Below, piece after piece: positions 1 to 5,458 of a stretch of DNA of 8,395 nt. The notes under the pieces were generated by a model. The model saw nothing but the letters and a program-made list of their open reading frames with translations. It had not been told where the DNA came from and searched no databases. Position 1 is the first letter of the stretch; each line of letters starts with the position of its first letter. Source of the stretch: JBBIJH01 sp037446075 (GTDB lineage: Bacteria > Bacteroidota > Ignavibacteria > UBA10030 > JAHEZR01); the NCBI GenBank assembly GCA_037446075.1, contig JBBIJH010000117.1, forward strand, positions 1 through 8,395, read 5' to 3'. Position numbers and translations under genes: made by a program.

Positions 1-52
1 TGGTTGCGAGACCAAAAAGGACGAAAACAATGTCACTGTACGTTATGAGCAT
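1..52 (-). CDS. Partial CDS, N-terminus of a probable membrane protein (cut by window edge)
   Basis: Only the first 17 codons are present; the gene runs off the left edge. They read MLITYSDIVFVLFGLAT, a strongly hydrophobic stretch that could be a first transmembrane segment or signal anchor. The start is supported by an AAGGAG site at 61-66, exactly 8 bases before the ATG, the same arrangement as the three genes upstream of it. An earlier ATG at 72 stops after nine codons and is not credible. It is the next gene after the DUF302 gene and probably belongs to the same transcription unit. No family can be assigned from so little sequence. Confidence 0.6.
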   Translation of the reverse strand, partial: MLITYSDIVFVLFGLAT

Positions 53-123
53 ATAACAATCTCCTTACTCATGGAAATTAAACATTTGCAACTCATCTGT
101 TGCCCCTCGTGTTAGACTTGCAG

Positions 124-159
124 CGGAAGGGAAGAGATGCACCTTCAATCTCTCTTCCG
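124..159 (-). terminator. Imperfect stem-loop just after the DUF302 gene (weak terminator or mRNA 3' structure)
   Basis: CGGAAG (124-129) plus AGAGAT (133-138) pair with ATCTCT (148-153) plus CTTCCG (154-159). This gives 12 base pairs with a 3-base bulge and a 9-base loop. It starts 7 bases after the DUF302 stop codon. On the minus strand no T-tract follows, so it is not a classical intrinsic terminator; it may be a leaky terminator or a stability/processing hairpin. Confidence 0.4.
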
Positions 160-166
160 TTAAAGA

Positions 167-643
167 TCACTTCGTGGCATCGTTGATGATCATTTCCCAC
201 ATTCCGTCCATGTCCTTACCCATTTTCGTCATCATCTCGTTTCCATACTTACTGAATCCGGCGAACGGTTTGTAATAGCTGACCACTGTCTTGCCGTCGT
301 TCCGCTCCCAGATGTAGAAACGGCCCGGCATCTCAAGTCCGGCTTCTGGTGCCATTGGCAACAGCATTTTACCCATGTCCGGCTTGCCGAACTCGATGGT
401 CTTCGAGCCTTTGATCTTTGCCCCGACCATCTTCAGCATGTTCTGATGGTCGATGGTGGCGACGATCATGAACCCGTTTTTCTTGAGTGCGGTCTCGATT
501 GCTTTCACAGTAGCATTGAAGCCTTGTGCTGAGACCTTGTCCACACGATCTTGTGCCAGGCTTGTTGAAGCTGGTACAAGAACGACAAAGAGAAGGACGG
601 TTACTGCAAGTATTGCTCTGCTAGGAATAAAAAGATGTCTCAT
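167..643 (-). CDS. Secreted DUF302-domain protein
   Basis: The protein has 158 residues. Residues 1-31 form a Sec signal peptide: basic start, long hydrophobic core, and a likely cut after SLA before QD. The rest matches the DUF302 fold. It has an alpha-helical start (VSAQGFNATVKAIETALKK), then the FMIVATIDHQ strand, a Lys/Gly segment, the characteristic EFGKPDMGKMLL turn and a PEAGLEMPGRFYIWE strand, ending with VVSYYKP. The function of DUF302 is unknown; related proteins often lie near metal, sulfur or thiol-stress genes. It should be periplasmic. The start has AAGGAG at 652-657, 8 bases upstream of the ATG. The gene sits 65 bases downstream of the 19-residue-repeat gene with no visible promoter between them, so co-transcription is likely. 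The C-terminal third is notably rich in Met (MMTKMGKDMDGMWEM), which could bind soft metals, but that is inference. Confidence 0.9.
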   Translation of the reverse strand: MRHLFIPSRAILAVTVLLFVVLVPASTSLAQDRVDKVSAQGFNATVKAIETALKKNGFMIVATIDHQNMLKMVGAKIKGSKTIEFGKPDMGKMLLPMAPEAGLEMPGRFYIWERNDGKTVVSYYKPFAGFSKYGNEMMTKMGKDMDGMWEMIINDATK

Positions 644-708
644 TGTTGTTGCTCCTTATATGGTCTTGAGATTGACGTGCATTAGACGCTGACCGAACTT
701 CTAAATCA

Positions 709-1092
709 TCAACTTGATAGCTGAGACAGAAACTGCTGGATGATCCCACGCTGCACTGGCGTTAGCGCGGGTATCAGCCCTTTCGCCGCGCTGATCTCCA
801 TCTGCCTGTGCTTCAACGGAGCGGCCTTCAGTACTTCGACGTGCAGTGGGATCAACTGCTGCTGGTGATGCTCGGGTAGCTCACAGAGGCAATGGAGATG
901 GCTCTTCGCAACCGTCTTGCATTCCGCTTCAGGAAGATTGCAGATACCTTCGAGCAACGATGATATGCCTTCCTTCCGTACTTCAAGAGACGATTGTGCA
1001 AATTTCGCGAGCTGCTCCGTCAGCACCTGTTTCCGTGCACTCTCTGGCAAAGCTGCCAAAGTTTTTGTCATTTCTTCGATTCCCGTTCCCAT
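709..1092 (-). CDS. Hypothetical helical protein of six 19-residue tandem repeats
   Basis: I do not recognise the family. The 127-residue protein has no signal peptide and no membrane segment and should be cytoplasmic. From residue 15 to the end it divides into six units of exactly 19 residues, starting at 15, 34, 53, 72, 91 and 110. Three units open with LPE, and the others with SSL, APL and LTP. Position 6 is usually Arg; positions 10, 14 and 17 are mostly aliphatic. Each unit would form one amphipathic helix with a Pro-containing turn, giving a small solenoid suited to protein binding. Cysteines cluster in units 2 and 3 (51, 58, 68, 70). The start has AAGGAG 8 bases upstream. It lies between an OMP gene and a secreted DUF302 gene in the same direction. 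The gene is convincing; its function is unknown. Confidence 0.82.
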   Translation of the reverse strand: MGTGIEEMTKTLAALPESARKQVLTEQLAKFAQSSLEVRKEGISSLLEGICNLPEAECKTVAKSHLHCLCELPEHHQQQLIPLHVEVLKAAPLKHRQMEISAAKGLIPALTPVQRGIIQQFLSQLSS

Positions 1093-1190
1093 GATTCGTT
1101 CTCCTTTATGAGATGTGATTATTATTGGTGGTTGATTATTCTGTAGGATACTAGTTCGAGCGCAAGGGCGAAGAGTTTTGTATAATGGAT

Positions 1191-1254
1191 TGGTGCCTCT
1201 CGCCGGTCACCGCGATTGATGGATCCCACCACCCCGTGGGGACGAGAGGCACCA
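1191..1254 (-). repeat. Structured intercistronic element with perfect 12-bp inverted repeat
   Basis: TGGTGCCTCTCG (1191-1202) is the exact reverse complement of CGAGAGGCACCA (1243-1254), and the two flank a 40-base interior. The interior contains two smaller dyads: CGGT-C-ACCG (1204-1212) and CCCAC/GTGGG (1225-1229 with 1236-1240). The whole could therefore fold as a closed stem with two branch hairpins. It begins 8 bases after the OMP stop codon on the minus strand. No T-tract follows and I see no flanking target-site duplication, so neither a classical terminator nor a mobile element is well supported. Confidence 0.7.
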
Positions 1255-1262
1255 GAACCCCG

Positions 1263-1877
1263 TTAGAGATTGAAGCTGTATGAGACGCCGAGCCCGACTC
1301 CAATATTGTTCCAATCGTGGCGTTCCAGACCGACTCCCCTGTCGCGGTCTGAGAAGATATGATCATATTTGGCTCGGATGTCGATGCCGACTGGTGAATC
1401 AGGAATTCTGAAGTTGACCCCGACGAGACCTTCGAGTGCAAAGCTCGTGGTCTTTTGCTCGGAACCCTGGATAGTCATGGTGTTCCAATCTTGTTGGAGC
1501 AGATAATTCTGTATCCCAGCGGCAACACCAACGTATGGGTGAACGATTTTTGACTTCCACAGGTCGCCGAAGTTGTAGGTGATACCACCGAGGACAGGAA
1601 TTTGCACCAGCCGCAGATCCTCGGCTGAGTGGTAGTTCGTCCAGCCAAAACCGGACTCCACGTAAAGTGTCACCCCGTACCCAACCCCGTATCCGAGGCT
1701 TCCACCAAAGTACGGACCAAGCTGCGAGTCTTTTGATTGGTCTCCGACGAGAATCATTCCTTCTGAAACAATCCGGGCATTCAGCTGATTCTTCCCCGCA
1801 ACCTGACCGAAACTGGTGAGGCTTAGGAACAGAATGGCTATCGTCGATAGCAACAACATGGATATCGTTCTTCTCAT
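1263..1877 (-). CDS. Outer-membrane beta-barrel protein (OmpA-like/OMP_b-brl type)
   Basis: The protein has 204 residues with a Sec signal peptide (MRRT, then an uninterrupted Leu/Ile core, cut near TSFGQ). The mature part alternates hydrophobic and polar residues with Gly and aromatic residues in the manner of an eight-stranded barrel. Examples are GGSLGYGVGYGVTLYVESGFGW, PVLGGITYNFG, PYVGVAAGIQNYL, FALEGLVGVNFRIP and IDIRAKYDHIF; it ends in a strand, VGLGVSYSFNL. The length suits the small porin-family barrels of the outer membrane. Such proteins rarely have an assignable substrate. It lies 75 bases downstream of the thioredoxin gene and starts with AAGGAG-N8-ATG. Its likely role is envelope integrity or stress; transport is possible but nothing here demonstrates it. 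Confidence 0.87.
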   Translation of the reverse strand: MRRTISMLLLSTIAILFLSLTSFGQVAGKNQLNARIVSEGMILVGDQSKDSQLGPYFGGSLGYGVGYGVTLYVESGFGWTNYHSAEDLRLVQIPVLGGITYNFGDLWKSKIVHPYVGVAAGIQNYLLQQDWNTMTIQGSEQKTTSFALEGLVGVNFRIPDSPVGIDIRAKYDHIFSDRDRGVGLERHDWNNIGVGLGVSYSFNL

Positions 1878-1952
1878 GGTAATTGCTCCTTATTTTTGAA
1901 GTGGCTGTGAGACGTTTTTTTGTTATAGAACTCTAGCCTAACACGGAGGGCC

Positions 1953-2330
1953 TTACGCACTTCCGCAGCTGCAATACCCAGGTTCGGAATCCGTGTTACA
2001 ATCAGGCACAGGGACAAGTCGCTGAATTTTCGCTTCTAAGTATCTGAGCGATGAAAATCCTTCCTCTCTATCTAGGACCTTTCCTCCGAGGAAGAAGAGG
2101 AGTGTTGGTATTCTTTCGATGCCAAGTTCTCTTGCTAACTCTGGGTACTTCTCGACGTTCAGTGTAAGAACCTTGAGTTGTCCTCTGTACCCCTGGGCAA
2201 ACACGGCGAGGATTGGAAGCACGATTCTACACGGGCGACACCGCGCGGCCCAAAAGTGTACAACGACAAGGCTATCTGAATTCAGTACTTCTCGTTCGAA
2301 TTCTCTGTCGCTAATTGCTCTCGGTTTCAT
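1953..2330 (-). CDS. Thioredoxin-like protein with CRPC active site and Cys-rich tail
   Basis: A complete thioredoxin fold without a signal peptide, so probably cytoplasmic. Counting from the alternative ATG at 2333, the VVVHFWA strand leads into the redox site C32-R-P-C35. The usual Trp-Cys-Gly-Pro-Cys is altered to Arg-Cys-Arg-Pro-Cys, which should change redox potential and substrate choice. The cis-proline is P76 in RIPTLLFF. Beyond the normal end there is a short tail with Cys112, Cys121 and Cys123 (GYCSCGSA), a possible metal-binding or resolving thiol group. Two adjacent ATGs exist; the one at 2330 is preferred because GGAG lies 6 bases from it and only 3 from 2333. It is the first gene behind the putative sigma-54 promoter, which suggests that thiol repair is a lead function of that unit. 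Confidence 0.92.
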   Translation of the reverse strand: MKPRAISDREFEREVLNSDSLVVVHFWAARCRPCRIVLPILAVFAQGYRGQLKVLTLNVEKYPELARELGIERIPTLLFFLGGKVLDREEGFSSLRYLEAKIQRLVPVPDCNTDSEPGYCSCGSA

Positions 2331-2384
2331 CATTCACTCCTGGCAAACTTTTGATCCTTTAGGTCTCATTTCTTCTGATGTAGG

Positions 2385-2401
2385 TGTCAAACCGTGTGCC
2401 A
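2385..2401 (-). promoter_or_regulatory. Candidate sigma-54 (-24/-12) promoter for the thioredoxin-led unit
   Basis: On the minus strand the sequence is TGGCAC-ACGGT-TTGAC. The -24 element is a perfect TGGCAC, the spacing is canonical, and the -12 element reads TTGA instead of TTGC, one mismatch at a normally well-kept base. The predicted start is near 2375, leaving about 45 bases of leader before the thioredoxin ATG. The adjacent gene encodes a sigma-54 activator. The TCATGGC at its upstream edge also forms one arm of a 7-bp dyad with GCCATGA (minus strand, 2427-2433). Confidence 0.55.
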
Positions 2402-2490
2402 TGAAACCACTACTGCAAGGTTGCACTCATGGCTTGAAATTCGCTCAGTTAGCTAGACTTTCTATTGACAACGAGTAGGCACTAAGAGTT

Positions 2491-2512
2491 GCTGCGCATG
2501 TTGATGCGCAGC
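2491..2512. promoter_or_regulatory. Perfect 22-bp palindrome, candidate enhancer (UAS) for the NtrC-type activator
   Basis: GCTGCGCAT-GTTG-ATGCGCAGC has two perfect 9-base arms. Its core TGCGCAT-N4-ATGCGCA is an 18-base dyad of the size bound by Fis-type helix-turn-helix dimers. Its centre lies about 125 bases upstream of the predicted start at 2375, the usual distance for a sigma-54 enhancer. No T-tract follows on either strand, so a terminator is less likely. Confidence 0.5.
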
Positions 2513-2607
2513 GATTTCAACTGGGGGGGGTGAAATGATAATTATTGCTAACGGAGAAGGGGAATTTAGGGTGCGAAACTGTTTGCGCGGCTGTTGCGGG
2601 GAAAATT

Positions 2608-2636
2608 CACGATCGTGGGACTTTTAGGTGAAGTCC
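2608..2636 (-). terminator. Hairpins after the activator gene (weak terminator candidate)
   Basis: GGACTT (2618-2623) pairs with AAGTCC (2631-2636) around a 7-base loop, starting 10 bases after the activator stop codon. The perfect 10-base palindrome CACGATCGTG (2608-2617) lies directly beside it. On the minus strand this is followed by AATTTT. The short stem and short T-run make it at best a weak terminator. Confidence 0.35.
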
Positions 2637-2646
2637 TTGTTGCTAC

Positions 2647-4035
2647 TCAAACCTTCTGATCGTTTAGTTTCATCGCCTTCAATTTGTAAAGCAGCGCCCG
2701 CCTGCTGATTCCAAGCTTCGCCGCTGCTTGTGTACGATTCCCATCGCATTCTTGAATCACACGTCCAATCAATTCGCGTTCAGCTATTTTCTGCAGCTCT
2801 CTGAGTGTTGTCTTCAACTTGGCGTCCGTGGCTGGAAGGCTAACACGGATACCCCCATTCCGTTCGGGCAAGAGACACGAAATGTCTTTTATCTTAATCC
2901 AGGGTTCATCCGTCATCACGACAGCTTGCTCGATAGCGTTCTCCAATTCCCGGACATTGCCGGGCCAATCACAATCCATCAACTGCCGCAGCGTCTCCGC
3001 TGCAAAGCCTTGAATGTTTCGGTTATGCTTACGCCTGTACATCTCTAAGAAGAAATTTGCCAGCGGCGGAATATCTTCTCGCCGTTCTCGTAACGGTGGT
3101 ATGTGAATGGTCACAATGTTGAGACGATAGAATAGATCCTTTCGAAACTTCCCTTCTTCAACGGCTTTGGCAAGGTCACGATTCGTTGCTGCGATGATCC
3201 TGAGGTCAAGGCGTATTGGCTGAGTATCCCCGACATGCCGAATTTCCTCATCCTCAATTGCCCTGAGAATTTTCACCTGGAGATCGAGATCCATTTCTGC
3301 AATTTCATCGAGGAATAACGTGCTATGATTTGCTTCCTCAAACAGTCCCCTTTTCGATGAGATCGCGCCTGTAAAAGCTCCTTTCACGTGACCAAAGAAC
3401 TCGCTCTCTAGGAGGTGATGAGGAATCGATCCACAGTTGATCGTGATCATCGGGTGGTTTCGTCGCGAACTGTTATAGTGTATTGCTTTGGCGACCAATT
3501 CTTTTCCGGTCCCACTTTCACCAGTGATCAAGACAGTGCTTTTTGTGTTCACGATGCGCTTGATCCTTTCGAGTATCGACCGAATAGCTGAACTTGTTCC
3601 GATGATCTGGCTGAAGTCGTATCGGGCGCCCAGTTCCTCACGAAATCGAGTGTTCTCGTACAACAGTTTTTTCTGCTCGACAGCACGCGCAACCAAAAGT
3701 GAAAGTTCTTCAGGCCTCGGGACTTTCGTTAGGTAATCAAACGCCCCCTCTCGCATTGCTTGAACGGCGACTTCAACAGATGCTTCTGCACCAATCAAGA
3801 TGAACATTGTCTCGGGGCAATTTCGCTTGCATCGGCGGAGCATCTCGAGGCCCCCGTCTGCGAAACCACTTACATTGCACAGGACGACATCGAACAACCC
3901 GCGCGAGATGGTCTCCATCGTATCCTGACCCTTTCCTGAAGTGCTCAGCTCGAAACCTTCCCGCCTCAATAAGTCACCAAGCTCTGTCTGACAAGCCTCC
4001 CCGACATTGACTGAGAGAATTTTTTGATTCATCAT
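2647..4035 (-). CDS. Sigma-54-dependent NtrC-family activator with degenerate receiver
   Basis: The 462-residue protein has the standard three domains. The receiver (about 1-118) is atypical: Asn54 sits where the phosphorylated Asp belongs, the N-terminal acidic pair is replaced by Asn-Val, the switch Thr is Gly82, and only Lys104 is kept. The AAA+ domain (about 142-375) is complete: Walker A GESGTGKE (172-179), the sigma-54-contacting GAFTGA loop (219-224), Walker B TLFLDE (239-244), and FYRLN followed by PPLRERREDI. The C-terminus has a Fis-type helix-turn-helix (NRTQAAAKLGISRRALLYKL). It should remodel sigma-54 RNA polymerase from an upstream site. Without the Asp it cannot be switched by ordinary phosphorylation; it may be constitutive or sense a ligand or metal through Cys15, 53, 69 and 73 (inference). 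It follows merF by 15 bases, so it is probably made with the mer operon. Confidence 0.97.
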   Translation of the reverse strand: MMNQKILSVNVGEACQTELGDLLRREGFELSTSGKGQDTMETISRGLFDVVLCNVSGFADGGLEMLRRCKRNCPETMFILIGAEASVEVAVQAMREGAFDYLTKVPRPEELSLLVARAVEQKKLLYENTRFREELGARYDFSQIIGTSSAIRSILERIKRIVNTKSTVLITGESGTGKELVAKAIHYNSSRRNHPMITINCGSIPHHLLESEFFGHVKGAFTGAISSKRGLFEEANHSTLFLDEIAEMDLDLQVKILRAIEDEEIRHVGDTQPIRLDLRIIAATNRDLAKAVEEGKFRKDLFYRLNIVTIHIPPLRERREDIPPLANFFLEMYRRKHNRNIQGFAAETLRQLMDCDWPGNVRELENAIEQAVVMTDEPWIKIKDISCLLPERNGGIRVSLPATDAKLKTTLRELQKIAERELIGRVIQECDGNRTQAAAKLGISRRALLYKLKAMKLNDQKV

Positions 4036-4050
4036 TTGAAAGCCTTGATG

Positions 4051-4332
4051 CTAGGATCCTTCCGTCAAAGAAATGGATTGGGGGATAGAATCTGGACCCT
4101 GAAGAGAGCAACTATTCTCCTCGGGATCTTCACACTCGCGTCGCCGCTTTTGCCGCCTTCGGATCCAGACAATCGTCAAGACGGTTCCCACTACGACGGC
4201 AAGGGAGACCAACGCTACACTGCTGGTGAGCCATGCGAGTATTGCAAGGGAAAGCCAAGCTATGATGAGCGGCGCTGCACAACACAGACTCAGTGCCAAG
4301 GCTCCAAGAACGAACGTTCCGACATTCTTCAT
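4051..4332 (-). CDS. merF: MerF/MerT-like mercuric ion transporter
   Basis: A 93-residue inner-membrane protein with two hydrophobic helices, about 6-33 and 36-57. The first carries C17-C18 followed by Pro21 (SLCCAAPLI), the hallmark of the Mer membrane transporters that take Hg(II) from MerP. After a strongly basic stop-transfer run (RRRQKRRR) there is a second cysteine pair, Cys67 and Cys75, in the position of the cytoplasmic MerF/MerT pair that hands mercury to MerA. Two helices point to MerF rather than three-helix MerT, though the sequence is divergent. The start at 4332 is chosen over an upstream in-frame ATG because it has AAGGGG 7 bases away and lies one base after the merP stop. A role in Hg(II) uptake with the neighbouring merP and merA is likely. 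Confidence 0.83.
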   Translation of the reverse strand: MKNVGTFVLGALALSLCCAAPLIIAWLSLAILAWLTSSVALVSLAVVVGTVLTIVWIRRRQKRRRECEDPEENSCSLQGPDSIPQSISLTEGS

Positions 4333-4333
4333 T

Positions 4334-4696
4334 TCAATTCCCCTTCGGTGGCCTGCAGCAGTCGGGGAGATCTTCTTTCTCAGCACCTTCAATGGCGATC
4401 ACTTTTTTCGCTCTAAAGGAATGCCATCTCCCACCCGCTCTCTCAATTGCCTCGACAATAGTTTCTCCTTTAACTTTTTTGACATCGTACCGGATGACCC
4501 CCGATGCTTTTTCGAGGTTGATTTGGATTCCAGTGACGCCGTCGATCTTTTTTAGAGAGGCCTCGATCATCTTCACGCAACCACTGCATGTCATCCCTTT
4601 AATTTCAAGATTGAGGGCCTTCTTTTCATTTCCTTCTCGAAAAGAAGCGCTCATTGTAAACAGGAATGCGACGGCGAGAAAAGATAATGTTTTCAT
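4334..4696 (-). CDS. merP: MerP-like periplasmic mercury-binding protein (HMA domain) with Cys-Cys tail
   Basis: The protein has 120 residues. A short signal peptide (about 1-18) precedes one heavy-metal-associated domain of about 66 residues. Its metal loop is G34-M-T-C37-S-G-C40, and the expected strands and helices follow (VKMIEASLKKIDGVTG, then VIRYDVKK, then IVEAIERAGG). MerP binds Hg(II) in the periplasm and passes it to the inner-membrane transporter, here the next gene, merF. Unusually, about 25 residues follow the HMA domain and end near C113-C114 (PDCCRPP); classical MerP proteins end with the domain. The start overlaps the DedA stop in ATGA and is preceded by AGGAGGAGG, one of the best ribosome sites in the window. 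A copper chaperone is the alternative, but the context favours mercury. Confidence 0.9.
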   Translation of the reverse strand: MKTLSFLAVAFLFTMSASFREGNEKKALNLEIKGMTCSGCVKMIEASLKKIDGVTGIQINLEKASGVIRYDVKKVKGETIVEAIERAGGRWHSFRAKKVIAIEGAEKEDLPDCCRPPKGN

Positions 4697-5418
4697 ACCT
4701 CCTCCTGATTTTGACGGTTTGGATCTCGCGGTGTGTTGATGACTTCGGATTTGCTTGCAGACTCCTTGAGTTGCTCTGGTACCTTAGTCGAGGGCACCGT
4801 CTTCCCGAGGTAGGCTCGCTTAAAGTTCCTGACGCTGAAAATAAGAGCGAACCCCGCCGCGGTCAACACGGACAGAACCATCACTGTGTCTTCAAACTGA
4901 CCTAGGAGAACCTCTGCCTGCATCCCAAGAAATCTGCCGGCAAGTACAAACGACGCGATCCAGAGCAGCACGCCTATGACATCCATCGAGAGAAAATGGC
5001 GATACGTCATTCCAGAAAGTCCTGCAACGGGGGGAATAAATTCTCGTGCACCCCACATAAACTTTGACAGGACTATCGACTTTTTGCCAAGCGACTTGAA
5101 GGCGTCACACGCTCTTTGAAAGCAATCTTTGCTGGAATAGGTGCATTCCGTCCATCGGCAATACAAGCGAAGGAGGAAAGTACCTCTGGCGCGGCAAACG
5201 GCTTTACCAAGACTGAACGTGAAGCTGTCTCCGGTCACTGCAGCGGTAGCTGCAACGGGAATAACCACGGCAAGGATCATTTCTCCCCGGTAGACCAAAT
5301 ATCCCGCAGCGAGTAGAAGCAAATCCCCGGGAAAAGGAATTCCTGACGCATCAGGGAACATACCGATAAAGAGAATCACATATCCATATTCGAGCAGGGC
5401 CTGAAGTGCCTCTTCCAT
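4693..5418 (-). CDS. DedA/VTT-family membrane protein with five cysteines
   Basis: A 241-residue polytopic inner-membrane protein of the DedA (SNARE-associated/VTT) superfamily, members of which translocate or flip membrane phospholipid or support envelope homeostasis. The family signature is visible: the re-entrant FPDASGIPFPGDLLL segment (about 21-36), the GDSFTFSLGK turn, and FMWGAREFIPPVAGLSGM (about 120-137) with the conserved Arg and Pro. A cysteine-bearing loop (Cys75, 87, 92, 99, 104) lies between the two halves; some of these positions also occur in other members. A polar tail of about 45 residues ends the protein. The start at 5418 avoids overlap with the upstream gene; an in-frame ATG at 5487 is an alternative. 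It shares a 4-base overlap with merP, so translation is coupled. Its role in mercury resistance is unknown. Confidence 0.9.
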   Translation of the reverse strand: MEEALQALLEYGYVILFIGMFPDASGIPFPGDLLLLAAGYLVYRGEMILAVVIPVAATAAVTGDSFTFSLGKAVCRARGTFLLRLYCRWTECTYSSKDCFQRACDAFKSLGKKSIVLSKFMWGAREFIPPVAGLSGMTYRHFLSMDVIGVLLWIASFVLAGRFLGMQAEVLLGQFEDTVMVLSVLTAAGFALIFSVRNFKRAYLGKTVPSTKVPEQLKESASKSEVINTPRDPNRQNQEEV

Positions 5419-5458
5419 GTCACTTCGAGGAAATTTGATTTCGCCGACAGTTCGTCCG

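Noticed and set aside
453..692. Plus-strand open frame over the DUF302 gene
   Set aside because: It lies opposite a gene with signal peptide, recognised domain and good ribosome site; its product has no recognisable features.
1181..1186. TATAAT on the plus strand as a sigma-70 -10 box
   Set aside because: There is no acceptable -35 element 16-18 bases upstream and no plus-strand gene downstream.
1191..1254. Inverted repeat as ends of an insertion sequence or integron attC site
   Set aside because: Only 40 bases lie between the arms, there is no transposase, no target duplication, and no attC core motifs.
2341..2356. Plus-strand TGGCAAACTTTTGAT as a sigma-54 promoter
   Set aside because: The distance between the GG and GA elements is one base short, and no plus-strand gene follows it.
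4293..4739. 148-codon plus-strand open frame opposite merP and merF
   Set aside because: The minus strand carries clear HMA and Mer-transporter motifs here, and the plus-strand product shows no family signature.
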